DNA of 64,000 nucleotides from Stentor coeruleus (GCA_001970955.1 MPUH01000247.1:1-64000), one strand, 5' to 3'. Shown: positions 23,001 to 32,879, numbered from the stretch's first letter. The notes: a model not told the origin generated them from the letters alone. Numbers and translations are program-made.

Positions 23001-23642
23001 ACTGCTGATGATGGAAGAAGAACCCGCTCACCAATAAATATAGAAAAAAATACAAAACCCAAAGGCGAAGATATAAAAAGGATTAAAACCCCACAAAAAA
23101 ACCCAAGATACATAAGCGAAGAGATAAAAATACCCAAATCCACTGAAAGCTTTAAAACTTCAGAAGGATATGATGAAAATGCCCCTTTATCACCAACTTC
23201 ATTTGAAGAATCTATAAGAGATCCAAGTCCATATACAAAATATAAAAATCCTGATTATCCTAATAAATACATTTATGAAAATGATTCAACAAGTCCTAAT
23301 AGAAAAGATAAAAAAAAATTTCAAGATTTTAATGATCAAGACAATCTTAAAAAAGGAAAATTCATGACAGGATTCGAAGTTTCTGCAATGAAAAACTCAG
23401 ACCCTCAAGAGATTAGAATATCTGAATATAATAAAAAAAATAATCTTAGTCCTAGAAGAGATATTAAAGATCCTGATGATAAAAAGAAAAGTGATAGGAA
23501 TTGGACACCTGATTTAGATGTTGATAGGTTTAGAGGATATACTAGACCTTTACTTAAAGAAGAAAAATGCTGGGATAGTGTTTCGAATTTCTTTGGAAGA
23601 AATACCCCTGAAGATAAGAGTAAGGATATAGCTGATAATTAG
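20094..23642 (+). CDS. large coiled-coil and low-complexity protein
   Basis: 1182 aa, uninterrupted. Residues about 15-270 are a strong coiled coil rich in Glu, Lys and Leu. The middle (about 400-800) is low complexity, rich in Tyr, Asn, Glu and Lys. A short second coiled coil lies near residue 800. The C-terminal third is basic with repeated Ser-Pro or Thr-Pro sites next to Lys/Arg (for example KSPPLAGKS, RFKSPIK, RTRSPIN, RIKTPQK), candidate proline-directed kinase sites. This layout suits a cytoskeletal or centriole/cortex scaffold, but I recognise no family. Asn- and Lys-rich composition also reflects the AT-rich genome. Confidence 0.8.
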   Translation: MFKEKETWAFKRHLSPEPFTDKIDKLNLLQENLSIAAETIIALKRERDSLKESLKSALDESKYKEKIQELENSRSSIRSFNHGDLSKLALKEELQNLKKIATEKDKIIENMEKKFSNNKSEKLEFRTLNEKYNTLKDEMLEKERYIQMLEKKVTDFKNEYDGRFYGENIQDLKLELKEKALELESQTSQIKDLMLEKNQWKKNYDLLSGLLPEYLENGKSDWQNFREMLLSLRKSIKEKDLVIDNLNRKLKDTMSKTERKNWEHTRTTPNYMMKSDLESVDHNKKPSECTFLLPEIKNTVNEVIDKVHSCSQIHSFYKTHFLSTKNFKSMIENHEFPESLLKFMKLLIDIIDNCLNNSMMSTKNLYTTETLKRNYKNTIKGEKDENYGKFNKYDTGKSSRYKSEEKIHTEYIKSSNNDKPKISSWTQTPSDKAVVNKIIKPTLQLNNFNEDRSIQTSFDVQKIVSPKVFTQIPENKQNFSNFSTPKTQFIPPTEDTSHFPQQYSYETNETSLNYFYQKNKPNYVKIQDDDYENQQKHKLEPGQEYYFCQEKEYNYDNQKNCGPEKVYGNHIRENKVDSYDEPSLRSKKEFIYADEPRKNFNQERPPRRAGQEIFYKGFPKKMTNEGSYESGQRRFGSQEGSYERVTNNQEREYDSIKCPGNEEPSYGEQLKNYSSKDDYYLIKKSQEINEPYYTQQTPYYENSLKKQNYKPYSSTPKAVLNPDYYNNGEHQDFSGQKKIYENPHKKFTYPDSPYETYPSSITANDSNFNEKLLPEVYSPKSIPKNHMDLTLFDESHQLLKIIDKQNSRLEKINSQISQLVPSKTETISEREDFDESSNMVNYAKNKKNPKSINRRNLDDDDDNSEGKKNSNFYDRDIRNAYKKSPNPKDKILDNKTRQSPREIITNKPGDKTNPQESLQKSRIPTIPKSNTSLEVSKRIKSPPLAGKSTPNLENSKRFKSPIKSDRNNTTADDGRRTRSPINIEKNTKPKGEDIKRIKTPQKNPRYISEEIKIPKSTESFKTSEGYDENAPLSPTSFEESIRDPSPYTKYKNPDYPNKYIYENDSTSPNRKDKKKFQDFNDQDNLKKGKFMTGFEVSAMKNSDPQEIRISEYNKKNNLSPRRDIKDPDDKKKSDRNWTPDLDVDRFRGYTRPLLKEEKCWDSVSNFFGRNTPEDKSKDIADN

Positions 23643-23850
23643 ATAATTATTGAATGATTTAAAATTTTAGTTTTATGTATAAAAATCATTGAATAGGTAA
23701 GATTTTATTATGAAAACTATGAGTTTAACTAATTTTAAAAGTATATTTAAAGCATTTATATGAAATTAGGCTTTAAAACCTAAGGAAAATATATTTGCCC
23801 TTATCCTAAGACCTTAATAGTTTTTTTTATATCAAAACTTCTAAAATAAC

Positions 23851-24558
23851 TTAATCCCTAGGTCTTCTCCCTCTTCCTCTTCCCCTTCTAAATCCTCTTC
23901 CCCTTCTATTATTATACCTCCTAAGGTCCCTTTCAGCCATATACACACTTTCTTCACCAAAAGTTTCCCGGTCCATTGCTTTCTGTTTAAACCTATCATA
24001 ATCTTCTTTATCATTATTGGACAAATTGTCAAAAAACCCAACATTTTTATCATACTTCTTCTCAGCTTCTTGATTGCTTGAATTTCTCTGTAATTTCACT
24101 GCTTCAAAATCAAAGTCTTCCTTTAAAGTTTCTTTAAGCCTTTCATCTGGATTCTGATGAAGTTCCCCATAATTTCGATTTTGATATCTATTAAATCGTC
24201 TTTGAGGCCTTTTTCTATCATATGTATCTTGTTTTGTCTCTTGTTCTTGTTTTTTTGATGATTCAGCCTTTGGTTCTACCTCTTGTTTTTTTATTGGTTC
24301 AGATTGAACAGGTGTAGACTGAATTACCGTCAAATCCTTTATATCAGCTCCACGAAAGATGATTATCTCATAAATCTCTGTTGATGCTGGTATTTCACGT
24401 CCGTCACCACGGCGACCTTCAGTGCCAAAAGATCTCACGCTAGCTAAGGATACTGTATGCTGAGAAGTGTCTATGCTACTTAGAGTTCCTTCGTATCTGA
24501 TGTCTGATTTTGAGATAAGACTTATTTGGCTGCCGATATATGGAAGGCTTGAACTCAT
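23851..24558 (-). CDS. LSM14: LSM14/Scd6/RAP55 mRNP protein
   Basis: 235 aa. Residues about 1-77 form the divergent LSm domain of the family ([29 protein letters not shown]). After a charged linker come FDFEAVKLQ (FDF motif), [11 protein letters not shown]-type FFD box, [20 protein letters not shown] (TFG box) and a C-terminal RGG-type tail rich in Gly and Arg. LSM14 proteins bind the DDX6 helicase and decapping factors and repress translation in P-bodies. The order of motifs is complete, and the protein is shorter than animal LSM14. A GTATAATCTTTA sequence precedes the ATG. Confidence 0.93.
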   Translation of the reverse strand: MSSSLPYIGSQISLISKSDIRYEGTLSSIDTSQHTVSLASVRSFGTEGRRGDGREIPASTEIYEIIIFRGADIKDLTVIQSTPVQSEPIKKQEVEPKAESSKKQEQETKQDTYDRKRPQRRFNRYQNRNYGELHQNPDERLKETLKEDFDFEAVKLQRNSSNQEAEKKYDKNVGFFDNLSNNDKEDYDRFKQKAMDRETFGEESVYMAERDLRRYNNRRGRGFRRGRGRGRRPRD

Positions 24559-24914
24559 TAAAGATTATACTTAGTATAAGGGTAAATGGATATTTAAAGA
24601 ATTTATGTTTATGAGACTGATAAGTATGATAGTGGATGGTGGTTGGAATAAGAAAGATTATGTAGTAGGAAATTATATACCTAAACAAGCTAAGCTTTAT
24701 CCAAATAGCCTATAATAAACTACTTCAACAAACTTTCTAACAAAAGCATTTCATAAATCACAAAAGCCCAAGTGCAATTCCTAAACTTAAATACAAAAGC
24801 ATAATATTCCACTAAAATATCCTCCTGATCTTTATTTTTTCCAATAACAAAATTCCTCTACCTAAACCCTAATCCACTTACCTGTAAATGTCTAACTTTA
24901 TTTTTCATATTTAA
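24559..24914. other. divergent intergenic region
   Basis: Spacer between LSM14 (minus) and the unknown plus-strand gene at 24915. It is G/T-rich near LSM14 and C/A-rich near 24915, again a flip of base skew. No other feature was seen. Confidence 0.5.
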
Positions 24915-25478
24915 ATGTCTAAGAAAGAGACAGGGTGTTTATCTTTCCTCCTCACAGCTTGTTCAAAGCCAAAACCAAACAAAAAGCATAAAACAATTAT
25001 AGACAGCATAACCACACGCACACACAATACAGCAACACAAACTTCTTCAGAAACTAGCATATTCCGAAATTCAGCTCCCGCGAATCTTTACCAAAATCTC
25101 CACAAGCCAACAATTGCCATAAGATCCAAACTAGGTTTTCAACTCCAAAACTCAAACAGTCGAATTGTTATAAAAAACGATTACAACAAAGAAAACACTT
25201 CGCCGCAAATATCATTTCCAGACAATCTAGAATGTATAAAAGAAATCACAAAATCTGAACCTTTTCTATCAAATAATACAATTGATGTATTGTTTAATAA
25301 TAGTTCACCAAGAAATAGTCTAAAATCTAAACCTGATCCTTTTTTATGTAAAAATCATTTTGATAAACCGAAATTAATGGCGATTACCCCTGATCAGTTT
25401 TATAAGAGAAAACATTTACCAACATTACGTCCATGTAAAGCCTTTGAAAAAATTTTTCCTGATAACCAGGAGTTTTAA
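24915..25478 (+). CDS. unknown Ser/Asn/Lys-rich protein
   Basis: 187 aa, uninterrupted, starting MSKKETGCLSFLLTACSKPK. It is mostly polar and likely disordered, with no membrane helix or recognised domain. Two Cys near the N-terminus could carry lipid. The next frame (25506) begins 27 bp downstream in the same register, but no 15-nt intron with GT...AG joins them, so I keep two genes. Confidence 0.6.
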   Translation: MSKKETGCLSFLLTACSKPKPNKKHKTIIDSITTRTHNTATQTSSETSIFRNSAPANLYQNLHKPTIAIRSKLGFQLQNSNSRIVIKNDYNKENTSPQISFPDNLECIKEITKSEPFLSNNTIDVLFNNSSPRNSLKSKPDPFLCKNHFDKPKLMAITPDQFYKRKHLPTLRPCKAFEKIFPDNQEF

Positions 25479-25505
25479 GGTGATATAATATTTTTGGATT
25501 AATAA

Positions 25506-25811
25506 ATGGAAAAGAGAATTACTAATTTTCATACAAAAGGGATTTTTTATGAAGAGTTCATTAGGAAAAAAACCATTGGGAGGAATAATGGGCTTTCTGA
25601 TAAGGAGATTTATATATTAAAGTTTATTGAAGAACTGAAAAAAGCTAAAAATCATATGATGGAAATTATAAAGGAAAAAGATAAAAAAATCGAAGAAGCT
25701 ATTAATGAAAACCATAGGCTTAGAACTTTATCGCAGGAGCTTAAACAGACTATCAAATATAAAACTAGCTCGATTTTGTTGTTAAAATCATCTATAGATA
25801 GTGATATTTAA
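25506..25811 (+). CDS. small coiled-coil protein of unknown function
   Basis: 101 aa. The C-terminal two thirds (about residues 35-85) form a Lys/Glu-rich coiled coil (FIEELKKAKNHMMEIIKEKD). No family was recognised. It lies 27 bp behind the 187-aa gene and in the same frame, so the two might derive from one longer gene. Confidence 0.5.
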   Translation: MEKRITNFHTKGIFYEEFIRKKTIGRNNGLSDKEIYILKFIEELKKAKNHMMEIIKEKDKKIEEAINENHRLRTLSQELKQTIKYKTSSILLLKSSIDSDI

Positions 25812-26651
25812 TCAAATATTCTTTTTATTATTCTGGTTTTGAAGTTTATTTTAGATTTCTCGTAGGAGTAAATATCTTTTTTATTATGTACTTAAATTTG
25901 AATATAGAATTCTTATAGTTTTTATATAAAAAACACAAAAACTATAAATTTTATTATGAAAGCTTATTATAAATCAACTAGAATCTAATACTAAAAAGTT
26001 TTATTTTCATGTTTTTCTCTCTAGTAATTAATAAGCTAATGAGGAGTATATATCCACAACAGACTTTAATGATGATATAGTTTTTGTCTATAGGTGAAAC
26101 AAAAATTTCTAAAAATCACTTATCAGTTTTATCTTTAGCAGGGGATACTATAAGGTATGAATTAAAAATTATAAGGGTTAATGATTTGAAATTGTTACTA
26201 TTTAATGGAAGGGCTACATAAAATTTATATATATAATATTTGTCCTTTAAATCGATAAATAAGAAGTGTTTAAAGAATGAAACACTTCATAGATATCTGC
26301 GTAGTGGGTAAGACAACTTTCTTTATATCAAGTTCAGTTAGTGTAAACATGAAAATAGCACTTGATAAATTTTTATATGAGTTAACTTACTAATTAACTT
26401 AAGAGCTTTCAAATGAAAAGCATAATTTAAAAGGCTGTTATAAAACCCTGTTATCATATAAATAGTTCAATTTTGACATAATTATGATATCTAAAATCCC
26501 TTTAGGAGAGATTCTAAAAATCTTCTACAATAAACCAATTTTCAGTATTAAGCCAAATTTCAAATATCTCTATATAAAGTGCTATAAATACTTTCCGTAG
26601 CTAAAACTAGGCCTAGTATAAACACAAACATCTTTATTATTCCGAATAACA
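25812..26651. other. gene-free stretch with a weak coding relic
   Basis: No intact gene. Around 26039-26221 an interrupted plus-strand frame reads like protein (for example SVLSLAGDTIRYELKIIRVN), but it lacks a clean start and no standard 15-nt intron fixes it; it may be a decayed fragment. The last 100 bp is the leader of the Unkempt-like gene. Confidence 0.4.
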
Positions 26652-27380
26652 ATGGGAGAAGCAAAGCTTGATTTCAACTTTCTTATAGACATACTACCAA
26701 ACCTTCCAAGAGAATACATAGAATGTGCATACAATCAATGTTTCGAAAAGAACATCCAAGAAAATATCGAAACATTATTATATCTAAACGACAACTATCA
26801 AAATTCTTTAGGAAATCTATACAAAGTTATCCAATGTATAAATGTTTCATGTACTTTTAGCAACTGTCCTTTTTATCATTCACCATCTGAACGTAGAAGA
26901 GATTTAAGCAAATACGACTATGAACCAAAAGCTTGTTTTAATGTTTATTCAGGGGGAATATGGAATAACCCAGAAAGGTGTAGAAAAGGAGATACATGCT
27001 TATATGCACACAATTCTACAGAAATGGAATATCATCCAAAACATTTCCAAGTAACTAAAAGACATGATGAAAACCCAAAAACAGAATTCAGACCTAATGT
27101 TCCAGTACAAAATACGACTATGCAAATTAATAGGTTTAGGGCTGAAATAAGAGAAATGCAAAGAGAAATTGATGAAAAAAACAATAAACTTGAGGAAATT
27201 AAAAGTGAAATAAACGAATTAAGAAAACTAGCCCTGTGTATGCATTGTCAAGTTGATATCTATAATTTTATCCTACCATGTGGACATTTATATTGCCCAA
27301 GTTGTAAGCAAAGAATAAAAGATACTTGTTTTAGATGTAATCAAAGGGTTGATATTCAATCTATAGTTGAACTTAGATAA
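26652..27380 (+). CDS. Unkempt-like CCCH zinc-finger plus RING protein
   Basis: 242 aa. The centre has a CCCH pair of the Unkempt/plant RR-TZF type: INVSCTFSNCPFYHSPSERR followed by LSKYDYEPKACF, then ERCRKGDTCLYAH and EYHPKHFQ. In that family these fingers bind RNA. A coiled coil (about residues 165-195) leads to a C-terminal C3HC4 RING: CMHCQVDIYNFILPCGHLYC, then PSCKQRIKDTCFRCN. Animal Unkempt has the same order (CCCH, coiled coil, RING) but is much longer. A role in translation control linked to ubiquitin transfer is inferred. The kinase gene starts 23 bp downstream. Confidence 0.82.
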   Translation: MGEAKLDFNFLIDILPNLPREYIECAYNQCFEKNIQENIETLLYLNDNYQNSLGNLYKVIQCINVSCTFSNCPFYHSPSERRRDLSKYDYEPKACFNVYSGGIWNNPERCRKGDTCLYAHNSTEMEYHPKHFQVTKRHDENPKTEFRPNVPVQNTTMQINRFRAEIREMQREIDEKNNKLEEIKSEINELRKLALCMHCQVDIYNFILPCGHLYCPSCKQRIKDTCFRCNQRVDIQSIVELR

Positions 27381-27403
27381 CCATTAAATGTGAGTAATAA
27401 AAT

Positions 27404-29179
27404 ATGTCAGCAGACTTTCTGCTCTTTACATTTGGAGAGCTTAAGGAAAAAGCATTGAAGAAAAAAGACGCTTTGGCTGAAGGGCTTAGATTAATCTTAG
27501 AAAGACCGGCTATGGCAAAAATCAAAGATATCAAGAACTTTTGGAATCATAATGATCAAGACTTCCATCAATTTGGTATGGGACTTTTACTATCCTTACT
27601 TGTTAAAGAAACCATAAAACCTGATGATGGTTTAGAATATCATGATATTATACTAAAGCTTATAGATGAGTTTCCAAATTATAAAGCTAGTATATTGAAC
27701 ACGTATAAACATTTTATTATGAAAATTGTCACTGCTTGTAGTAGTATAAATGATCTTGAAAAATGGACAGAAAAAATAGTTGAACTTGAAGCACTTCAAT
27801 ACAACTCAGAATTGACAAAACAGTTAATGCAAGGAAAGTATCTGACAATATTATATGCACAAGCTGAAAAACTTCGTAATCAAATTGATATAGAAAATCT
27901 TAAAAATACAGCAATATCAGTGCAGACAGGTCAGAAATTTGGCTTGGATTTAAAAGTTATAGGAAATATAGTTTTTAATATTGGCACCGAATATGTTATA
28001 AAAAAATACGACTTTTATCAAATACAAGGACGAGGAAATAACCCTGAAAACTATGAAGAAATAAAAGATTTATTTGGAGACTTGAAGAGAATTAGTGATA
28101 AAGATGTTTTTAATACGAAAAAACTTGAGTTAATAGAAAAGAAAATTGGTTTTGAAATCCCTGTAAAACCAATACCAATACCCCCACCACCACCACCTGA
28201 ACCTGAGCCTGTTATTTTATATGATGAACCTGTAGTTGAGGTAATCCCAGAACCTAAAAAGAAAAAAACTATTCCAGTTGAAAATTTGATTGATAAAGGT
28301 TTTGATAAAAGTAAAGTTGTTTGGAGGGCAAAACCTACTTATTCAAGAGGTGGTAATGAATTTACTATAGAAGTTCATATAGGTGAATCACCTGAGATAG
28401 GTATGATTGCTAAAAAAACTTATGAACTTTATAATGTTGAAGATTTAAAGAATATTGAAAATGAAATCAAGATTTTAACTGTTTTGTCTAATAGAGCAAA
28501 ACCAGATAATGGGTTTATTAAATTTTATGGGTCAGAAATAGAACAAATTAAACAGGGAGAAATTAAGGTGAGTTTATATATGGAAGCACATAGGATAAGT
28601 TTGATTGATAAAATTACTGAGTTAAAAGCTAAAAATCAGTTCTTTAGTAAGGAAGTTATTGAAAATGCAGTCAAAACATTAGTACAATCTTTTAATGCTA
28701 TGCAGGTTTTGGGGATATATCATAGAGATATTAAACCTCATAATATTTTGTTTACAGATGATTCAAAAGTGAAGATTATTGATTTTAGTGTTTCAGAAAC
28801 TTTGAGAAACGAAGATTGCTATACTATGATGACTGGTGTTGCTACTATCCAAGGTACCAAAGGTTATATGGCTCCAGAAATTGAAGAATGCGTTTTTATC
28901 GATAGGAAAAAAGGACATTTTAGACCTGGACGAGCAGATGTGTTTTCACTAGGATTAACAATATTTCAAATGATTAGTTTTAAGGCAACCTATGGATTAA
29001 ATATCAAAGAGGAGAATCAAAGACTTTTAGATTTAGTAAAAGACTTGGATGTTGAAGAATGGATAAAAATTTTACTATCAAATATGCTAAAATCTGATTA
29101 TCATGAAAGGGCTTCTTTCAGAGAATGCTTAAGATTCTTACCAACATCAGATTCAGCTGATAAAACAATAATTAATTAG
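27404..29179 (+). CDS. protein kinase with DFS in place of DFG
   Basis: 591 aa. Residues 1-245 are an all-helical region without a recognised domain. A Pro-rich linker (IPPPPPPEPEP) follows, then a kinase domain from about 300 to 580. Lys in MIAKKTYEL is the likely ATP-binding Lys, HRDIKPHN (from residue 440) is an intact catalytic loop, and GTKGYMAPEI is an intact activation-segment end. The usual DFG is DFS (460-462), and no clear glycine-rich loop is seen. DFS kinases can still be active, so activity is uncertain. It lies 23 bp behind the Unkempt-like gene on the same strand. Confidence 0.85.
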   Translation: MSADFLLFTFGELKEKALKKKDALAEGLRLILERPAMAKIKDIKNFWNHNDQDFHQFGMGLLLSLLVKETIKPDDGLEYHDIILKLIDEFPNYKASILNTYKHFIMKIVTACSSINDLEKWTEKIVELEALQYNSELTKQLMQGKYLTILYAQAEKLRNQIDIENLKNTAISVQTGQKFGLDLKVIGNIVFNIGTEYVIKKYDFYQIQGRGNNPENYEEIKDLFGDLKRISDKDVFNTKKLELIEKKIGFEIPVKPIPIPPPPPPEPEPVILYDEPVVEVIPEPKKKKTIPVENLIDKGFDKSKVVWRAKPTYSRGGNEFTIEVHIGESPEIGMIAKKTYELYNVEDLKNIENEIKILTVLSNRAKPDNGFIKFYGSEIEQIKQGEIKVSLYMEAHRISLIDKITELKAKNQFFSKEVIENAVKTLVQSFNAMQVLGIYHRDIKPHNILFTDDSKVKIIDFSVSETLRNEDCYTMMTGVATIQGTKGYMAPEIEECVFIDRKKGHFRPGRADVFSLGLTIFQMISFKATYGLNIKEENQRLLDLVKDLDVEEWIKILLSNMLKSDYHERASFRECLRFLPTSDSADKTIIN

Positions 29180-30068
29180 TAGAAGATAAGATTAAAAACT
29201 TCATATTGAGTATGATTGAATAGTTTTGGTATATTGTAAAATTTTCAATATATAAATCCTTATATCTTAATATAAGTATTATATATTCTTAATCACAAAT
29301 TATAGCAAATTCTGATTATTTATAATCTAAGGGGTTATGTATAATCTTAGTGATCTACAAACAAAAAAACTTTTATCATTTAAATAAGTGTCATAAATTT
29401 ATAATTAATAAGTATGACTCAAAATCCAATTTAATATTCTTCAGTTTGATATCATATGAATATTATTCTTTTTTTATAATATTCTAAAACAGATATAATC
29501 TATTTATATATAATAATAACTTCAGCTTTTTTTATCTTTTAGTACTCTTTGTTATAAAATAATTATTTTAACTAGTATTTTATGTATAATATGCAAATTG
29601 TGTTTTCAGGCAAATTTTGTCAAGGTATAAGATTTTAGTATTTAAGCTTTTAAATTTATGACTATATTGGACTGAATTTATTGATATAATTTCTTCATTT
29701 AAAATTTTTATGGCAATATCAATTTGAGAAGAGGCTTCTTCGGTTTTTTATAATAACAAGGTATTTTTACGATAACCTTAAAATAAAAAAATTATGTTTA
29801 AATTTACGATAAAAATCTTATAGAAATATTGGACTGAATTTATTGATATAATTTCTTCATTTAAATTTTTTATGGCAATATCATTTTGAGAAGAGGTTTC
29901 TTCGGTTTTTTATAATAACAAGGTATTTTTACGATAACCTTAAAATAAAAAAATTATGTTTAAATTTACGATAAAAATCTTATAGAAATTTATTTTCTTG
30001 TTAAATATATTTAGTCATACGAATTTATTATTATTATCATATTATCACCTAAATTTTGATTATAAAAA
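29180..30068. other. convergent spacer with tandem duplication
   Basis: Spacer between the ends of the kinase gene (plus) and the CFAP99-like gene (minus). No gene. It contains the 162-bp tandem duplication listed separately. Confidence 0.55.
29664..29987. repeat. 162-bp tandem duplication
   Basis: Units 29664-29825 and 29826-29987 match with only a few differences: one shift in an A/T run, CAATTTGAG versus CATTTTGAG, and GGCTTC versus GGTTTC. No N separates them, so unlike the N-flanked repeats this is probably a true recent duplication. No open frame crosses it. Confidence 0.9.
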
Positions 30069-31541
30069 TCACTTTTTAGTTAATGTCCTAGCATTTTGTA
30101 TACTTGTATTACTGATCTTAGCTGCATAAGGTTGCCTTTCATCCATCTTTTGCTTATGGGTTTCTTCAAAATTTTTCTGGTTACTATGCTTCGTAACCTT
30201 TTCTCTCCGATCTTCTCTTTGCAAAAACTCATTTTCTTCATGCGCTTCAGATAAGGAATTTTCATAATCTTTTATCACAGAAACTTTCTGTTTTGCTAAT
30301 TCTTTAGCAGCTTTAGCTCTAAGATTTGCTTCAGAAAGTTTGATTCTTTCAACTCTTTCTTGTTCAATAAGTGCATTAGCTTGACGATCCTTTGCTTCTC
30401 TTTCAGCTCCTGCTTCATGTTCTTTCCATGCTTTTTCTTCAACTAAAGCTCTATTAGCATTAAGATACTGTCTTTTTAGTTTAATTTCTTTCAACTCTTT
30501 TTCTAATTTCTTTTGTTCTGCCATCCTAGCTTGTTTTTTTGCATTAATTTTCTCATAAGCTGTAAGTAGTCCTTTTTCTCTCATTTCCTGATATATTTTC
30601 TTTTTCTGTTCTTTTTCCTCTAATTTTTTCTTATTTTTTTCCTCATGTTGCAGAAGTCTTTTATTCCTATGTTCAGTTATTCTATTAACTTTATCTGTAA
30701 GGTCTTGAGCTTTCATTTCTTTATTTCTAATATTTTCATCTCTCCTTGCATTTATTTCATCTTCGATTTCTTTCTTCCTAAACTCTAATCTTTCCTTTAA
30801 TTGAGCGAAAGACATTTCTTCAAGTAAACCAAATCCCATAATCTCATTTGGGTCAAAACCTTTAATCCTACTAATCGGTTGCTTTTCTAAATCACGAATT
30901 TGTCTTATAAGTTCATCTCTTCTAGCTTCTTCTAATGCTTCTTCTTCTTTACGTTGATTTATAGCTTCTTGTATTTCCTTTTGAAGCTCTTCTTTGATTT
31001 TTTTCTTATTAGCTTTAACTTTATCTAATTCCGTTTGTATATTTATCCTGCTTTCATATATGTCAATAGCTTGTTTTTTCTTTTCCTCAAGTTCTTTTTC
31101 AAATTCAATTTGTTTATCTTCCATTTGGTTTTTATTTATTTCTTTAATTTTCGCTGCAAGAAGTTTGTTTTCTATATACTTTTGCTGTAGTGCTTCTATA
31201 GCTACTTCACGAGCTAATTCCATTTCAATTTTCCTAGCTTGTAGTTTTTCAATCCTATCAATTTCATCTTTAGCTCTCATAGCTTTTTGCCACTTGTCAA
31301 ATTCACGATCATCTCGCATGTCAATCATAAAATTAGCAAGTTTTTTCTTTTCTTCTTCATCTTGTTTTTTCAACCGAGCCTCTTCTCTCATGATTGCTGC
31401 AGCATTAAGCCTTATCTGTGCAATCTTTTCTTCATAGTTAGGCATTCTTCTGGGCATTATCTTGACAAGTGTTTCATCTTTATCACTAGGTAAGATAACT
31501 TTTTTCCTAAACGTTTTCTTTTCTTCCAACTTTTCTGCCAT
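30069..31541 (-). CDS. CFAP99-like coiled-coil ciliary protein
   Basis: 490 aa, almost entirely charged coiled coil. The segment GFDPNEIMGFGLLEEMSFAQ followed by LKERLEFRKKEIEDE resembles the conserved GLLEEMS...L.ERL stretch that I associate with CFAP99, a cilium-associated protein. If correct it acts in motile cilia, abundant in a heterotrich. General coiled-coil proteins of the trichohyalin/meiosis-specific type would be the alternative. There is no intron. Confidence 0.6.
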   Translation of the reverse strand: MAEKLEEKKTFRKKVILPSDKDETLVKIMPRRMPNYEEKIAQIRLNAAAIMREEARLKKQDEEEKKKLANFMIDMRDDREFDKWQKAMRAKDEIDRIEKLQARKIEMELAREVAIEALQQKYIENKLLAAKIKEINKNQMEDKQIEFEKELEEKKKQAIDIYESRINIQTELDKVKANKKKIKEELQKEIQEAINQRKEEEALEEARRDELIRQIRDLEKQPISRIKGFDPNEIMGFGLLEEMSFAQLKERLEFRKKEIEDEINARRDENIRNKEMKAQDLTDKVNRITEHRNKRLLQHEEKNKKKLEEKEQKKKIYQEMREKGLLTAYEKINAKKQARMAEQKKLEKELKEIKLKRQYLNANRALVEEKAWKEHEAGAEREAKDRQANALIEQERVERIKLSEANLRAKAAKELAKQKVSVIKDYENSLSEAHEENEFLQREDRREKVTKHSNQKNFEETHKQKMDERQPYAAKISNTSIQNARTLTKK

Positions 31542-31915
31542 TTAATCAATTTACTATAACAAAAAACTATAAAAAATAAGTCAAAAATTCTGAAATCAGT
31601 CTTTTATACTTTTTATCATAAAAAAATAGGTTTAACTTATTTTATTATAACAAAAAACTAATATAAAATGAATTATGATTGTTTGTTTGCATTATTAAAA
31701 ACTGAAGGTAATTTTTATATAGAAATACTATTTTCTATAAGCTTATCCACACATATATTATAAAAATATCAGAATTTAAGAAACTCAATGCTTTCAACTA
31801 ATAACTTTTCTTTAAAAAAAAATCAGTGATTCCTTTTTCCCAAGAATCTCAGAAAATGCATCAAGCGGCTATACGAAGCTTATAAAACTTATTAGTATAG
31901 CATTATAAAACATAT
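31542..31915. other. intergenic spacer
   Basis: AT-rich 5' flank of the minus-strand CFAP99-like gene; nothing else was recognised. Confidence 0.45.
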
Positions 31916-32879
31916 ATGAAAAAACTAAAACTATTATCAAAAAATCATCAAAACCTTTGTAAAATCATCCCAATAAAAAATTTTCAAAGTTTTAATAAAG
32001 AAAAATATTTAATCTATAATAATAACTCAACATATGAACAAGATAAATTCCAAATATCAAATTTTGATTGAGATATAAAAGATATAACTGAAATTACATA
32101 TGAAATCAAAGATTTTGAAAGAAAAATATTAGAAAACCTAGATGTAGTTAAAGATACTATAGGAGTTTATAGTGGAAATATAAAGGTATTAAATGAAGAT
32201 TTTCGGAATGGGATGGTTATAAGCAAAAGTATAGATATTGAAATGATTCAAAGCGAAAAAATAATTTTAATAAAAGAAAACGATATGCTAAAACAAGAAA
32301 TAAGTTAACTGGTCTTCTGAACTTGAATCAGCTAGAATAATATGGAATAAAAATTTAGACAATATGCAAATAACTTATGAAACAAATATTAAAGAACTTA
32401 TAAATTCATATAGCATACAAATAGAAGCACTTAAATGTTTACATAAAGAAAAAAATCAAAAACCCACAAAAATTTAAAGAAAAAGAAAAAAAGTATATTG
32501 AAAAAATTGAAGCTATAAACAAAGATCAAGGTAAATAATGAAGATAATGATTTTATTGATTCAATTTGTAATAGGATTGAAGATATTTTTTGGAAGATAT
32601 GATTTGATTGATAAGTTCAATGAATATGCATGTATTAGAGAAAGAATTATATCTAAACTTGATGATATTGTTACTGTGTTTGAGAAGAATAAAAGGAATT
32701 TGAAGAAATGCACTAAGAGTGAGGTTAAGGATAGTGTGAATATTTTGAAAGAGAAACTAGTAGAAAATTCATTTATATTAAAGTATTTTGAAGAAGGTAG
32801 AAGTAAGTTAGTTAAGCATTATGTGGATAATAAAGGGAAGAAAATAGATTTACAGTATCCATTGACTAAAAGATACTGA
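31916..32879 (+). pseudogene. decayed coiled-coil protein gene
   Basis: Protein-like plus-strand sequence runs through several frames. From ATG 31916 the frame stays coding-like to 32308 except for an in-frame TGA at 32069-32071. Coding-like sequence (WSSELESARIIWNKNLDNMQ) then continues in another frame to about 32476, shifts again (KYIEKIEAINKDQ), and ends in a third register from 32538 to 32879 (YACIRERIISKLDDIV). None of the breaks matches a 15-nt GT...AG intron. The content is Lys/Glu/Ile-rich coiled coil. It is best read as a host pseudogene; sequencing errors could add to the damage. The 113-aa end could still be open by chance. Confidence 0.6.

Noticed and set aside
25478-25506. Joining the 187-aa and 101-aa genes into one
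   Set aside because: They share a frame, but the gap has no 15-nt GT...AG intron and contains several stops.
30994-31437. Plus-strand hydrophobic frame of 147 codons
   Set aside because: Antisense shadow of the Glu/Lys-rich CFAP99-like gene; the apparent hydrophobicity comes from reversed charged codons.
32069-32071. In-frame TGA as a sign of a variant genetic code
   Set aside because: TGA clearly ends the kinesin, DP and myristoylated-protein genes, so it is a normal stop; the region with the internal TGA has other breaks and is a pseudogene.
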